Part shown: positions 11,925 through 24,456 of the stretch, in pieces
How the letters are laid out: the number at the start of each line of letters is the position of its first letter
How positions within the stretch are numbered: position 1 is the first letter of the stretch
NCBI GenBank assembly: GCA_943736015.1
Contig: OX031066.1
Span: 25,926,627 to 25,990,626, forward strand
Source of the DNA: Tridacna crocea
Lineage: Eukaryota; Mollusca; Bivalvia; Cardiida; Cardiidae
Length of the DNA stretch: 64,000 bases
Direction: 5' to 3'
Program-made: the position numbers and the translations under genes
The notes under the pieces: generated by a model
Seen by the model: the letters and a program-made list of their open reading frames with translations, nothing else
Told to the model about the DNA's origin: nothing
The model's database searches: none

Positions 11925-12240
11925 TTTACCTCCCTTAATTATTATTATTTACATTTTTATGCTCCCTGAAGGGGGTGTATATAGTCACCACTTTGTCTGT
12001 CCATCTGTCTGTCCTTCAGAAGCCATTTCTCCACAACCCATTGGACCAAGTTTGATGAAGCTTCACATTTTCATGAACTCTTTAGGGTATTGCACTGATG
12101 TATATTACCTGGATTTCGAAGAAGAGGCTGCATCATGGAAAAACGGGGTTTATGTTAAATTTCTCCTGTGACCAACCATTTACTAACAGCCTTCACTTTC
12201 CTCAGAAGAGACCTGTTCGGGGAGCATAATCCATCTACAA
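11925..12240 (+). repeat. Dispersed element fragment (GTCTGTCC type)
   Basis: Contains GCTCCCTGAAGGGGGTGTAT and TGTCTGTCCATCTGTCTGTC, as in other mollusc-type elements here. Single unit, no array. Confidence 0.5.
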
Positions 12241-12360
12241 CGGCTTTTTGTTATATGTGATTGCTGTTTGGTATTCCAAGATTTTTGATTGATAATTGGT
12301 ATTGCAAGATTTTTTAGATAGAAAATGTCTGGTTTTCAGAGACACTGATTTATGTAGATG

Positions 12361-12589
12361 TTAATCCTTTACCTCACAATGACAACTTTTAACGACCCTG
12401 GTAAAGAAGCCTTTTGAAAACATTGTGGGAAAAGAAGAAAATGCTGGTAACCAGCATTTTCTCCTTTTCCCACAATGTTTTCTACCCTGTCAGAGAAAAA
12501 GTATTTGATATGAGCCACATTAAAACTGTCATCTGCAAATGCTTTCAATTCGGATTGGTCTAAAAGTTTGTTGTGTGGTAAAGGGTTAA
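12361..12589. mobile_element. MITE A
   Basis: TTAATCCTTTACC to GGTAAAGGGTTAA. Core palindrome intact except for one base. Confidence 0.8.
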
Positions 12590-12923
12590 CAGTTATGCTG
12601 AGATTAGTTTATATTACATATATTTAATATAAAGTTAGATTTGTGTCATTTTGTTTTTATGTTCCAGAACTTTACCCGTCATATCGTTGAAAAAATCTGT
12701 ATGTATTACTGAAATTATCTTTGCATTTGAAAAAGATAGGGCTTTTTTGGGGGAGAGGCAGCTTATTTTTTTCCTTGTAAGTTTATTGCCATACAGACTT
12801 TTTATGCTGTATGTCTCCATTTATGTAAATGAATGGCATTATATATATATTTTAATCGTTTACGAAATGGTTTTTGTGTCAGACCAGTTAAAAGCCATTG
12901 CAGGCAACAAGCCAAATGTAGCT

Positions 12924-13149
12924 TTAACCCATTACCAAATGACAATATTTTAGACTGGTCCAAATTAAAAGCATTTGCAGACAAAATAAAAGTGACTGAA
13001 AATTTGAAATTTGTTTCGTGAAGGGTAGAAAACATTGTTCGGAAACGAGAAAATGCTGGATACCAGCATTTTCTCCTTTGCCCACAATGTTTTCTAAAGG
13101 CTTCTTTCTCAGGGGCTTCAAAAGTATGGATTATGTGGTAATGGGTTAA
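12924..13149. mobile_element. MITE A
   Basis: TTAACCCATTACCAAATGAC to GTAATGGGTTAA. Confidence 0.8.
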
Positions 13150-13886
13150 TGATTATTTCTATCTACATGTACGATTGGGTACATGTAGGTAGAAATGGTG
13201 GTTACCGGCATTTTCACCTTTTTCCCACAATGTTTTCAAAATTCTTCTCTTTCAAGTTCATGAAAACTGGGAATTGCAAAGGGTTAAAAGCCATTGGAGC
13301 AATAGGGGGCCATCATGTCCCTCTGGTTATTACCACAGTCCTGTTTCAAATCTTTGTCTCCATTCTTTCAATTTTGCCGAAACATACTTGTGTTTGGAAT
13401 AGTCCCAAGTTTTTGGTTTAACTCTTTACCAAAAGGCAAATTTTTGGGCTGGTCCAAATTGAAAGCATTTTCAGACGACATGATAAAAGTGACTGAAAAT
13501 TTGAAATTTGTGTTGTGATAGAAAACATTGTGGGAAAAGGAGAAAATGCAAGTGTACAAGAGCAAAATTGATTTGTTTTGTAAAGAGTTTTTAATATTTT
13601 GTATTGTGATGAGGTAAGTGTTTTGATGTTGACCTTTTCTCAAATTCAGCCATTGCTCTGAACTCATTACCAAACGGCAATACTGTAGACTTGTCCAAAT
13701 TGAAAGCATTTGCAGACGACAAAATAAAAATGACTGAAAATTTGAAATTTGTTTTGTAAAGGGTAGAAAACATTGTGGGAAAAGGAGAAATGCTGATTAC
13801 CAGCATTTTCTCCTTTTCCCACAATGTTTTCTAAAGGCTTCTTTCCCAGGGCCATCAAAAGTAGGGATTGTGTGGTAATGGGTGAA
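13150..13886. mobile_element. Cluster of MITE A copies, two truncated
   Basis: A half element ends at GGGTTAA (13287). A second half element starts at TTAACTCTTTACC (13420). A full-length copy with decayed ends spans about 13657-13886. Confidence 0.65.
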
Positions 13887-14248
13887 GCAATAAGATAAAA
13901 TAATGTTCTTAAAAACATTATGGGAAATGGAGAAAGGGCTTGAAATCAGTTTTTTCTCTTATCCACCATGTTTTCTATCCTTAGAAAGACAAATTTCATT
14001 TTCATAGCTACTTTTGTTGTAGTCTTTCCAATATACACTAAGAGCTCCAGAGAGAGGGAGTGATTTTGATTTTCAAATTGAAAATACATGTATTATTTAT
14101 TCTTCACTATATTATGGGTACTCATTGAGATGATCAGACTTAGACGGACTTAGAGTATCAGTAATCCCTCTTATCTGTAGTCAAGCCTTAAATTTTGTTG
14201 TTTGGTGGAGAAATAATGAATGAATTTGTTTCACTTTTTTCCAATGTA

Positions 14249-14480
14249 TTAACCCATTACCACACAATCCCTACTTTTGACAACCCTGAAAAAGAAGCCT
14301 TTAGAAAACATTATGGAAAAAGGAGAAAATGCTGGCAACCAGCATTTTCTTTTTTTCCCACAATGTTTTTTCCACCCCTCACAAAATAAATTTCAAATTT
14401 TTCAGTCACTTTTATTTTGTCGTCTGCAAATGCTTTCGATTTGGACAAGCCTAAAATATTTCCATTTGGTGATGAGTTAA
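14249..14480. mobile_element. MITE A
   Basis: TTAA at both ends. Core ATGCTGGCAACCAGCAT. Confidence 0.8.
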
Positions 14481-14499
14481 TTATTAACCATTAGACTGC

Positions 14500-14590
14500 C
14501 AAGTCTGACACAAAGACGTTTTGCAGACCGTGTAGAGCGAGATCCGACTGCACAAAACATGCAGTCTGATATTGATCTACATTGTCCCAT
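14500..14590. repeat. Short palindromic repeat, GACTGCAC...GTGCAGTC type
   Basis: The same small stem motif (GATCAGACTGCAC / GTGCAGTCTGATC) recurs at 18880-18920 and 32705-32735. One half plus flank is at about 19720-19745 and 25295-25320. Confidence 0.45.
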
Positions 14591-14694
14591 CACAACATAA
14601 GTATCAGTACCCAAAAAAGTACCTTTGAAATAGCAAACTTATAGTTTTTAACTCTCTGCTCAAAAGTTTCCTGTCTTATTTAGCAGGATAAGAG

Positions 14695-14922
14695 TTAACA
14701 CTTTACCAAATGGCAAAATTTTAGACAGGTCCAAATTGAAAGCATTTGCAGACGACAGCATAAAGGCATTGAAAATTAAAAATTCAATTGGAAAGGCTAG
14801 AAAACTTTGTGGGAAAAGGAGAAAATGCTGGTTATCAGCATTTTCTCCTTTTCCTGTAATGTTTTCAAAAGCTTTCCCTCTTAGGGTCATTAAAAGTAGG
14901 GATTGTGTGGTAAAAGAGTCGA
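14695..14922. mobile_element. MITE A
   Basis: Left TTAA intact; right end decayed (GTAAAAGAGTCG). Confidence 0.7.
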
Positions 14923-14949
14923 TGTAAGGCTTGTATTTGTGTATTGACC

Positions 14950-15390
14950 TTGACAAAATTTTAGATTAATCTCTGACAATTTTTTTCGCCGTCCAATTTG
15001 GAAGCACTGGCGGACATCAAACTTTGTATGGCACAAATGATGGGAATTGAGATAGATAGTCTTTGAAACATGGCGGGAAAAGGGGAAAATGCTGGTTACC
15101 AGCATTTTTTTCCCTTTTTCCCCACAATGCTTTCAAAAAATCTACTTCTCATGGTTGTTAAAACTGGGGGGCCCGTATTCACCAACCATTCTTAAGAACG
15201 TTCTTTGTCTTATTCTCCAGAATTTTCTACATCTGTAAGTAACACAAATTCTGATTGGCTAAACCGAATGGTTTAGCCAATCAGAAGTTGTGTTACTTAC
15301 ACGTTTGGAAAACCTTGAAGAATTAGACTAAGAATATTCTCAAAAATGGTTGGTGAATACTGGCCCTGGTTGTATGGTAAAGGGGTTTAA
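14950..15390. mobile_element. MITE A split by a GTATTCACC palindrome
   Basis: The right arm stops at GGTTGTTAAAACTGGGG and resumes with GGTTGTATGGTAAAGGGG after the inserted element at 15172-15368. Confidence 0.6.
15172..15368. mobile_element. Palindromic element, GTATTCACCAACC family
   Basis: Ends GTATTCACCAACCATTCTTA and ATGGTTGGTGAATAC. Centre ATTGGCTAAACC-GAAT-GGTTTAGCCAAT. Degenerate relatives lie at 27535-27710 and 29530-29740. Confidence 0.75.
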
Positions 15391-15605
15391 CCCATTACCA
15401 CACAATCCCTACTTTTGATGACCCTGAGATAGAGGCCTTTGGCAAACATTGTGGGAAAAGGAGAAAATGCTGGTAACCAGCATTTTCTCCTTTCATCACA
15501 ATGTTTTATATCTTTCACAAAACAAATTTTAAATTTTCAGTCACTTTTATTTTGTCCTCTGCAAATGCTTTCGATTTGGGCAAACCAAACATTTTGTTAT
15601 TCCAA
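15387..15605. mobile_element. MITE A, right end decayed
   Basis: Starts TTAACCCATTACCACACAAT. The far end fades at about ACATTTTGTTATTCC. Confidence 0.7.
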
Positions 15606-15656
15606 ATTCAGCTAATCTGTATTGAAGGCATTTGCTGTCGAATAATTTAATATGGT

Positions 15657-15884
15657 TTAACCCTTTACCAAACAATACCTTGTTTTTACGATCTTGAGAT
15701 AGAAGTCTTTTGAAAACATTGTAGGAAAAGGAGGAAATGCTGTTTACCAGCATTATCTCCTATTCCCACAAATATTTTCTTCCCCATCCAAAACAAAAAT
15801 CATCATTTTAGTTACATTTAATTTGTCGCCTGCAAATCCTTTCAATTTGGACCAGTGTAAATTTGTGTTGCTCAGTAGAGTTAA
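15657..15884. mobile_element. MITE A, shares TTAA with next
   Basis: TTAACCCTTTACCAAACAAT to GAGTTAA. The final TTAA (15881-15884) is also the first of the following copy. Confidence 0.75.
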
Positions 15885-16103
15885 CCCTTTACGAGAAAAT
15901 GCCTGGTTTTTACAACCCTTTTGAAAACAGTGCGGGAAAAAGAGATGGTGGTAACCAGCGTTTTCTTCTTTTCCCATATTGTTTTCTACACTGCTGGAAA
16001 CAAGTGGAAATTAATTATAGTTTTCGAGTTATGTTTGTTTTGTCCTGTGCAAGTGCTTTCAATTTGGACCTGTCTAAAATTTTGTCGTTTGGTAAAGATT
16101 TAA
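15881..16103. mobile_element. MITE A, shares TTAA with previous
   Basis: Directly abuts the preceding copy. The right end is GGTAAAGATTTAAA. Confidence 0.7.
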
Positions 16104-16109
16104 ATAATG

Positions 16110-16735
16110 CTTTTTCCACAATGTTTTTCTAAAGACTACTTTTTCATTTAAGGCTGTTGAAATCGGTTACTTTTTTGGATGTATCATCACTTCATTTTGA
16201 GTATTAAAAAGAAAATGTCTTCAAACTTTTTTGTGTTATTCTTTAATCTTTATATAGAAAAGAAACAAGTTCTACAAACTTGTAAAAAAAATCTGAAATA
16301 AATATTCAAGTTCATTAAACACCTCTGTATTTAAATTCATAAATCCAAATACACAGAGTAGTAAAAGGTAATTTCCCTGGGTCCCCCCATCGCCTATCCA
16401 AGTGTCTTTTGAACCCGTTCACTATCCAGCTGTTTCTTTCTATCCAGCTTGCAGTTTCTGTTTTCCCCCGGTCGGTCGGTCTGTGCTTTTCTTTTTTCTG
16501 GGATGCGGGAGGCATCGATCTCAGGTCCTCGAGTTCCCGAGTCGACTCCCCTGACCATTAGACCAATCTGGAGCCTATAAGATAGAGGTGGTAGTTTATA
16601 TTTGAAATTAATGTCTTGTATAAACATTAAAAAAAAAAATAGTTCCACCGGAAGTCTCGCTTAACGCCAACGGAGTAAAGTTAACAGCCAAAACAGTGAA
16701 ACACTTCACTAAACTTCCATACTTGAACAACCATA
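16110..16735. other. Spacer with a tRNA-SINE-like fragment
   Basis: About 16490-16575 has a B-box-like GAGATCGATGCC and flanks on the minus strand. No gene seen in the remainder. Confidence 0.35.
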
Positions 16736-17150
16736 AACAGAGAGGTTTAGAAAACATTGTGGAAAAAGGAGAAAATGCCTGTAACAAACATTAATTTTTC
16801 CCGCAATATTTTCTTCACCTTAACTCATTACCACATAATCCCTACTTTCGACGACCCCGAGAAAGAAGCCTTTAGAAAACATTGTGGGAAAAGGAGAAAA
16901 TGCTGGTAACCAGCATTTTCTCCTTTTGCCACAATGTTTTCTACCCTTCACAAAACATTTTTTTTTTTAAATTTTCAGTCGCTTATTTTGTCGTCTGCAA
17001 ATGCTTCCGATACAAACATAACCCAAAAAATAGGAATCCGTTTCTAGCCGAGGAGAAAACAATGTGGGAAATGGAGAAAATGCTGGTTAACAGCATTTTC
17101 TCCTTTTCCCGCAATGTTTTCAAAAGACTTCTATCTCAGAGTCGTAAAAT
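16735..17150. mobile_element. Three MITE A pieces
   Basis: A fragment (16735-16820), a copy from TTAACTCATTACC (16820) that loses its right end near 17025, and a core-only piece (17050-17150). Confidence 0.6.
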
Positions 17151-17224
17151 CTCATATATCTGTAAAATGCTGATGTTAAATGATACCAAACATAAATGCT
17201 CCCGAAAAACATTGTGACAAAAGT

Positions 17225-17515
17225 TGTTCACTGACCGTTTGCAGACACCGTAGATCCAGTGCACCTATCCATGATTTCCTAGAAACTTTTGTATCAGTAC
17301 TCTACACAAACTTTTCAAGCCACAGGCTGCTTTCCCACATAACCAAAGCCGATGCAATGGTCAGCGGCGGGAGAGGAATGAATCCTACAACAGTTATCAT
17401 AAATCCTCGGGAAGATAATGGCAGAGCGGGGAATCGAACCAACGCATCTTCATCCACACTGCCTGCTACGTCTTTCATTAACATCTAATCTTACAGTACT
17501 GGGTCGACCCAGAGC
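17225..17515 (-). repeat. tRNA-derived SINE-like repeat
   Basis: The minus strand has B-box GGTTCGATTCCCCGC. Body blocks (GGCTGCTTTCCCACATAACC on +) are shared with the repeats at 9.6, 27.3 and 29.3 kb. Confidence 0.5.
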
Positions 17516-17534
17516 CTCTGGATTTCAGATCAAT

Positions 17535-17760
17535 CACCTAATCTCTTTACCAAACGATAAAATTATACAATTATAGTCGAAACAGACAATTTGAATGTGG
17601 CTCACTTGACAGAATCTGTCTTTAATCGGATAGAAAACAATGTGGGAAAAAGGAGAAAATGCTGGTTACCAGCGTTTTCTCCTTTATCTTACAATTTTTT
17701 CCAAGGCTTTTCCCTTTAGGGTAGTCAAAATCCGGAATTGTGATATAAAGTGTTATCTCA
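17535..17760. mobile_element. MITE A, ends decayed
   Basis: CTCTTTACCAAACGATAAAA to GTGATATAAAGTGT, with core GGTTACCAGCGTTTTCTCC. Confidence 0.6.
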
Positions 17761-19160
17761 TTTCCGAACCACATAACTGTACTGGAACAATGCTGAAAAC
17801 GGCGTTAATCCTTATTTTGCAAGATAACTACGAGGGGCGTTCAATAAGTAATGCCCCTGACCCACTTCCAGTTATGTGGCAAATTACAGCTCTGAACTAA
17901 CTGTGGTTTCTGATTTACAGGCGTTTGAACTGAGTCAGGTGTGACTGACATCTGATAGAGGAAAAAAAAAAAAGTAACAATTACTTCTTGTAACCTAATG
18001 GTCAATCAAATTCTAGCACAGACTTCCGGTCATGTTTCATTTCACGATGCCAAAGGGTTAAACACCATTACAACCAATCAACAATCGTTTCACAAGAATG
18101 GTGTCAATGTTTTGCCCAGGGGCACCCGCACAAAAGCCTAACAAAAGCCTAACCCCCTCACTTGGGAGCCCATGACTGGTAGAATATGAATTCGACTGCG
18201 CCAAAAGATTCAGCATTAAACCATCAACCCGAATTTTATAAGCCCTGCTGTCACCAACGGAGTTACCGTGCTCGATATCGAACCCAAAACCCCTTATTTG
18301 TAAGCCCTATTCTAATAGACAATACTATCAGGCTCGGCATAGAACCCATTACCTCAAGCCCTGTTGTAACCAACTAAATTACAAGGCCCGGCATCGAACT
18401 CAGAACCTCTAAAGTTTCTAGCCCTGCACACCAGCGACTGAACCCAGCACGACGACCACCATTTACTTCGGTAGGGATTTGGTGCCATGATGCAGTGAAA
18501 CCAAGTGAAGAAGACGACGATAGTGAGTATAAACTAGAAAGTAGAATGATGGTTTCATTTTAAAAAAGAAAAATTAGTTGAAAAGGGAGAACAAGAAAAC
18601 CACAGTAATAAATTCACCCACCTCAATGTTCATGATAATCCAGAATATATCCATCAAATAAATAAAAATCAATCAAATTAAAAGAAAAATCTCACAGACA
18701 AACATTTTATATACATGTACTCTTGTCAGAAGTTAACACAATAAACTGTGAATGTAAAACATGCCCATTAATGCACGTGGAAAGTCTGCAAATTCGGTAA
18801 AGGCGGGGGGGAGGTGGAGGGGCTGTAAACCACGAAGCTGTTAAGCGGTTCTTACTGACCGTTGGCGGACAGTGTATATTAAGATCAGACTGCACAGAAC
18901 GTGCAGTCTGATCTTAGATCTACACTGTCCGATAAGGAGATTTCATTCCCTAAAGCATAACTTTGAGAACAGCAATTGTTTTTAAATCCACGTGAATTTA
19001 AATGACTTTCATCAATCATCGAAAAGAAATTGACCGAGCCGGGGATCGAAGTAGCAAGTTTCATCAAGCTACAAATAAATATTTGACCCGTGCTCTGGCA
19101 AAAGGAGGCTTAGTGCATCGCTGTGTTGCACTTTACTAAGCAAGGCATCACCCAGTCATG
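17760..19160. other. Mixed degenerate repeats, no gene seen
   Basis: Several tRNA-like B-box fragments recur at about 60-base spacing (18250-18440, e.g. GGCATCGAACTCAGAACC). A perfect GATCAGACTGCAC stem is at 18885-18915. No coding exon recognised. Confidence 0.35.
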
Positions 19161-19368
19161 GATCAAGAAATCAACTTTGTTCTACCGCCGACTGAATCAT
19201 AAGGTAGAATTATTCTTTCATATGCAGAAATTTTAATCGGGGGGAAAAGTTTAGGCCCACGTCAGCCTGCGCGGACTCTGCAGGCTGACGTGGGTCGATA
19301 CTTTTTATAAATGCAATTAGCCCCCTTTTCACAGAGCATGGCTCGTTTGCACGCACAGATTTTTTTTT

Positions 19369-19597
19369 TTAACCCATTACCACACAATCCCTACTCTTGA
19401 CGCCCCTGAGAAAGAAGCCTTTAGAAAACATTGTGGGAAAAGGAGAAAATGCTGGTAACCAGCATTTTCTCCTTTTCCCACAATGTTTTCTACCCTTCAC
19501 ATAATAAATTTCAAATTTTCAGTCACTTTTATTTTGTCGTCTGCAAATGCTTTCTATTTGGACAAACCTAAAATTTTGTCGTTTGGTAATGAGTTAA
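19369..19597 (+). mobile_element. MITE A in duplication copy 1
   Basis: Sits at the same site as 24942-25170 but in the opposite orientation (the ACACAATCCC end comes first here). Confidence 0.85.
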
Positions 19598-20742
19598 ACA
19601 AACATTATAATTTGTACTTTGGCATTTTCTTTCCTCATTATTCATTGAAATTGACAATGAAGTGCAAATGTTCTGCCAGTTTGTTTAGAAAACTATCATT
19701 TTTAATCTGTTTGTTCTGAGCAGTCTGATCTTGATCTACACTGTCCCTAGATGGTCAGTGAGTCATGGTTAGCAGCCTAGGAGCTTGAAATAAAACTTGA
19801 AATAAGTTGTTTGTTCAGGAATTAGACTAGCGAAATTATGAAAAATTAATGGTCTAAGGGAGAAAACTCTTACTCGCTTAAGTTCTTTATAATATCATAG
19901 TTGTCTCCCTTATAATTGTGAACAGCTTAAAACCAGGGACGAATAAAAAAAAAATGGCGCACTTCTAAAGTTTATGAGAGACGACCGGTAAGAAAAAAAA
20001 ATTCTTTCACTGGGATGTAATATATTATTCCTTTTTTTTTTATATAAAAAAATATCGTGAATAGTTCAAATGTAGTCACTACACGTAAATCGCACAAAAT
20101 AAACGCGTTAAAGAGTTTCTAAAACAAAATTCAACCAGTCGGTTATCTCCCTTGCATCTCATATTTGTAAACACAACAACCGGCAAGATTTCAAATTGTA
20201 AGTACGGAATTATGCATCCTGATAAGATTTGACACAACGTGTTAATTTAATCCAGAATACATCGCATTTATTATACATCGATCCGTGATATCTGATCAGA
20301 CAGATTAATTTACTGCACGTCCACTTTGAGTTTTTAACTTTTAAACAATATCCACATTATCTAGGTCATAGTTTTCTCTACTCAAGTTCAAAGACAATTC
20401 GGTCAAATGTACCGATATATCCTTTCATTTCAAATTCAATATTGTTCATTAGACTGATTAAATCAATCTCTTACCTATGTGTCAAAAGCTTGTGCATCAT
20501 ATATCCTTTTCTCGGCGACAGTAAAGATGTTCATCCGAAATATGGTGTGTCAATGTAAGGGAGATGACTCTATATAAAAATTTGACCTAGTGCCTGTAAG
20601 AGTTTTCTCCCCTAGACCATAAAAATTAAGACGGAACCCCGTTGGTTCTTCATTTATATTCGTCGATATAATTCATTCTGACAAGAGAAGAAATTTCTTG
20701 CAGTACGCAATTTATTGTTTCTACAACAATTTTTTTTTTCTA

Positions 20743-21568
20743 CTGGCTGAAAGTCAGCAGAGCTTATGTTATGGCGTTGTTTCCGTTGTCCGTCCATCTG
20801 TCTGTCCGTCCGTCCGTCTGTCTGTCGGTCTTTCCGTCCGTTAGTCTTTTTCTTGTTTACGCGATAAAGTCTTCATTTTTTATCAGATTGCCATGAAACT
20901 TACACAGTTTGTTTATCTCATCAATAGCTTTAATTTTGAAAAAAATCTGACAAACAGTATGGGAAAAGTAGCCATTTCAAATTTAAGATTTCCATTTCTT
21001 TTTTACGCGATAAAGTCTGCATTTTTGGTCAGATTTTTTTCCATGAAACTTGCAGAGTTTGTTTATCTTATCAATAGCTTCAACCCTATTGATTTTGAAA
21101 AAAAAAATCCAACAAACAGTATGGGAAAAGTAGCCATTTCAAGTTGAAAACTTTCATTTCTTGTTTACACCATAAAGTCTTCATTTTTGGTCAGATCTCC
21201 GTGAAACTTACACAATTTGTTTATCTCTTCAATAGCTTTTACCCTATCAGTTTTGAAAAAAAAAATCTGACAAATAGTATGGAAAAGTAGCCATTTCAAA
21301 TTAAACAATTTCATTGCTTGTTTACATGATAAAGTATTTATTTGTGATCAGATTTCTATGAATTTTTTAACTTGTTTATCCCATCATTACCTTTTTAACT
21401 GTATTGAGTTTGAAAAATTCAATAAACAGTAATGCAAAAGTGGCCATTTTGAGTTGAAAATGTCAATTTTTTGTCTTTTTGCATAATGAATTCCTAATGT
21501 ATGCTTTATTTAAAAGCAAAATCTCTGCCAGTAGAGCATATTCAGGCCCTTAAGGGCCTTCTAGTTTA
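20743..21568 (+). repeat. Element with ~135-155-bp tandem units
   Basis: Starts CTGAAAGTCAGCAGAGC, then GTCCGTCC/GTCTGTC runs. About four diverged units follow (CATGAAACTTACACAGTTTG, AGTATGGGAAAAGTAGCCAT), ending AGGGCCTTCTAG. Absent from duplication copy 2, so inserted after or lost before. Confidence 0.7.
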
Positions 21569-21779
21569 AATTATGTCATCGTTAACTTACCTCAAGTTGT
21601 ATAAAACATGATCAAAAGGAATATAAAATTGTTTGCCAAAAACTGTTATATAGTGAACTGCCATTTAGCCCTTTACCCAACAAACTTGTGTCACATTCTT
21701 TCAGGCTGAGACAGAGGGCCCTAAAACATTGTTTGAAAAGGAGAAAATGCAGCTCATGCTAACAAGCATTTAATTTCAT

Positions 21780-22234
21780 TTAACCCATTACCAAAAGACA
21801 ATATTTTAAACTGGTCCAAATTGAAAGCATTTGCAGACAACAAAATAAAAGTGACTGAAAATTTGAAATTCGTTTTGTGAAGGGTAGAAAACATTGTGGG
21901 AAAAAGGAGAAAATGCTGGTTACCAGCATTTTCTCCTTGTCCCACAATGTTTTCTTAACCCTTTACTCCATAGATACTCATTTCTACGCATTGCTTGTAG
22001 GAGCCTTTGGAAAACATTGTGGCAAAAGGTGAAATTGCTCGTAACAAGCAATTTCACCTTTTGCCACAGTGTTTTCTTCACTATCAAAAGGTGTCATATA
22101 CACATAAGAAACGGCTTCATCCTTGCTTTTATTTAGGGTCAATTAGAGATACCATAGAAATGCCTTATGGGGTATAGGGTTAAGGGTGCTTTCTCAGGAG
22201 CATCAAAAATAGGGATTGTGTGGTAATGGGTTAA
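21780..22234. mobile_element. MITE A interrupted by MITE C
   Basis: Left part TTAACCCATTACC...CACAATGTTTTC. The right part resumes GCTTTCTCAGGAGCATC and ends GTAATGGGTTAA after the insert. Confidence 0.8.
21955..22183. mobile_element. MITE subfamily C (reference description), nested
   Basis: Ends TTAACCCTTTACTCCATAGA and GGGTATAGGGTTAA. Core palindrome CATTGTGGCAAAAGGTGAAA. Outer arm CAAAAGGTGTCATATACACA. Inserted at TTAA inside an A copy. Other C copies: 23433-23661 and 32240-32469. Confidence 0.85.
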
Positions 22235-22342
22235 TTTAAAAGCATTTTAATGGTTTTCATAAAATGTCTTTCATCTTATTACAGACAATTCCTTTAAACA
22301 AGCAAAAAAAATGGAAAATTCTGTTGTTCGGTAAAGGGTTAA
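22231..22342. mobile_element. MITE remnant
   Basis: Lacks the palindrome. Shares its first TTAA with the previous copy and ends CGGTAAAGGGTTAA. Confidence 0.5.
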
Positions 22343-22344
22343 AA

Positions 22345-22925
22345 AATGTCCTGGCAAATATTTATGACTAGGTTAACTTCTGCCATCTACTGACGGAGAT
22401 AATGAATAGTTTAATGAAGGCATTAGAAAAGTTGCAAAATTTATATCTGTGATTCTCAACAAGAAGGATTTGGAACTTGCATGATTTCATTTTCAGCACA
22501 TAGCCTTCCTGACTTATATATATGCCCATAAACGATTTTCTAACCTTATACACATATGAAATACGGATTGTGGGAGTCTGACATCATAAGCGGCGCCAGT
22601 TTATGTTTTTTCATGAAATTTCTATCTCAGATGCCAGCTAACATTACAATGATCCTATATGACCCATTTTTCATTATTTTGTAGATGCAACTCATTGTCA
22701 TTGTTAAGAATGTAATTAACATGCTGTATTATGGGCCGGTGGCCTTTCTATACAAATAAACAGATATTGTATTGTATTGTATTGTATTAACACCCAAAAC
22801 AAGATTTTGATTAACTCTGACAAAAAAGCCCAGTAAGACTTCATACAAATGAAAACCTTGTAACAAAAGGGGAGTGTCTACTTTACTAGGGACCATATAA
22901 ATAGATGTGTATATGTGACCCCTGG
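22345..22925. other. Unassigned sequence with TATTG repeat
   Basis: No gene seen. Four to five tandem ATTGT units lie at 22766-22787, possibly the tail of a retroposon. Confidence 0.3.
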
Positions 22926-22929
22926 CTAT

Positions 22930-23375
22930 GTACCAGCCAATCTAACTCAGTAGGCAGAGTGTAGTACTCGTGAACACAATCTTTCGGGTCTCTACATGTT
23001 GTAGATTCTAATCCCCGACTGGCCAACTAAAATTACTAATAGTCTTTCGGATGAGACATTATTTAAACCGAGGTCCCGTGTGACGGTGTTATACGCTGAG
23101 CAAGTTAAAGAACCAGGCGAAGCTCTCAGTAGTTTTGACCCGTATCCTTGCAATATCCCCCGTAACAACTAATCGTCATCTGGGGGCGTCGCTCAGATGG
23201 GCAACAGGTAGCGACAATAAATAAACGGAAATAACCAACCAACCCCTGGCTATGTGGGCTGACTGGTAGTGCAGTTGTAAAGAATTTGACTATCAATCAT
23301 GAGGCCCACGGTTCAATGCCTGCCCTAACCAGGACCTCTCTGAGACACCTTGTGTTTCCCACCCAACTAGAGGTG
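22930..23375 (+). repeat. Two tRNA-derived SINE-like repeats
   Basis: A-box/B-box-like pairs: about 22945-23025 (AGTAGGCAGAGTG ... GTAGATTCTAATCCCC) and 23255-23325 (TGGTAGTGCAG ... GGTTCAATGCC). The first ends near AACCAACCAACC. Confidence 0.5.
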
Positions 23376-23432
23376 AAGTGGTTTGGAACACACAGGTAGC
23401 TTCTCGTGTATTGGTGCTTTACAACGGGCATG

Positions 23433-23661
23433 TTAACCCTTTACTCCATAGATACACTATTCTACACATTGCTTGTCGTAAACTTTGGAAAACATTGTGG
23501 CAAAAGGTGAAATTGCTCGTGACGAGCAATTTTACCTTTTGTCACTATATTTTCAATGCTATCAAAAGGTGTCATTTACACATAAGAAACGGCTTCATCC
23601 TTGCTGTCATTTACAGTCAATTAGAAATTCCATAGGAATGCCTTATGGGGTAAAGGGTTAA
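23433..23661. mobile_element. MITE C
   Basis: TTAACCCTTTACTCC to GGTAAAGGGTTAA. Core GCTCGTGACGAGC. Confidence 0.85.
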
Positions 23662-23775
23662 AGAAACAAGGAGGTCAATTCAAAGAAGAGTTAGGGGCTT
23701 GTACCCAGATTTCCTTGTATCCATTTCTTTCTCTCTAATGGTCCATACCTAACCTCCCTGGAGTACATAGGGACC

Positions 23776-24005
23776 TTAACCCCTTCCCAAATAATCCCTG
23801 GTTTTTACGACCGTCAGATAGAAGCCTTTTGAAAATATTGTGGGAATAGGAGAAAATGCTGGTAACCAGCCTTTTCTCCTTTTCCCACAATGTTTTCTAC
23901 CCTGCTGGAAACAAGTTTCAATTTCTGAGTTGCATATACATGTATTTTATCGTCTGCAAGTGCTATCAATTTGGACCAGTCTAAAATTTTGTCGTTTGGT
24001 AAAGG
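23776..24005. mobile_element. MITE A/B-like
   Basis: TTAACCCCTTCCCAAATAAT to GGTAAAGGGCTGA. The core has one palindrome mismatch. Confidence 0.7.
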
Positions 24006-24104
24006 GCTGATCATCATACCTGACTATGAAAGCCCTAGTCTGTACTTTTTGCCAAGATCTTCCTCTGGTACTATGTGTCAATTTTATACCAAACCTTCCT
24101 GATT

Positions 24105-24290
24105 TTACAGGACCATTAGTTGATAACTTTTGAAAATTATGAGGGAAAATGATAGCTGATAACTTTTGAAAATTATGAGGGAAAAGGATAGTTGATAACT
24201 TTTGAAAATTATGAAGGAAAAGGAGAAAATCCAGGAATCAACATTTTCTCCTTTTCCCACTATGTGTTCTCCTTTCATGACAGAAATCAC
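24105..24290. repeat. MITE-derived piece with a triplicated ~45-bp unit
   Basis: The unit GTTGATAACTTTTGAAAATT-ATGAGGGAAAA... occurs three times before the residual palindrome half. Confidence 0.6.
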
Positions 24291-24456
24291 CCCCGTAGCT
24301 TCACTTTACAGGTTATCTACAGATGCTTTTAATGCTGTTAAGTCGTTGTCTGCGCATGTCATATTCTTCGAAGATTCAAGTATTTATAGAATGCCATCTA
24401 GCAGGAGATAATGGCTGTTAAGTGTAAAATTTCGTCATTTCATTTAGGGCTAAGAC

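Larger units (their letters stand above)
19160..21675 (+). repeat. Segmental duplication, copy 1
   Basis: Matches 24760-26410 in the same order and direction, about 5.6 kb apart. Shared blocks include AATTAATGGTCTAAGGGAGA, GATCCGTGATATCT and AAATTGTTTGCCAAAAACTG. This copy carries an extra 0.8-kb element (20743-21568). Confidence 0.8.
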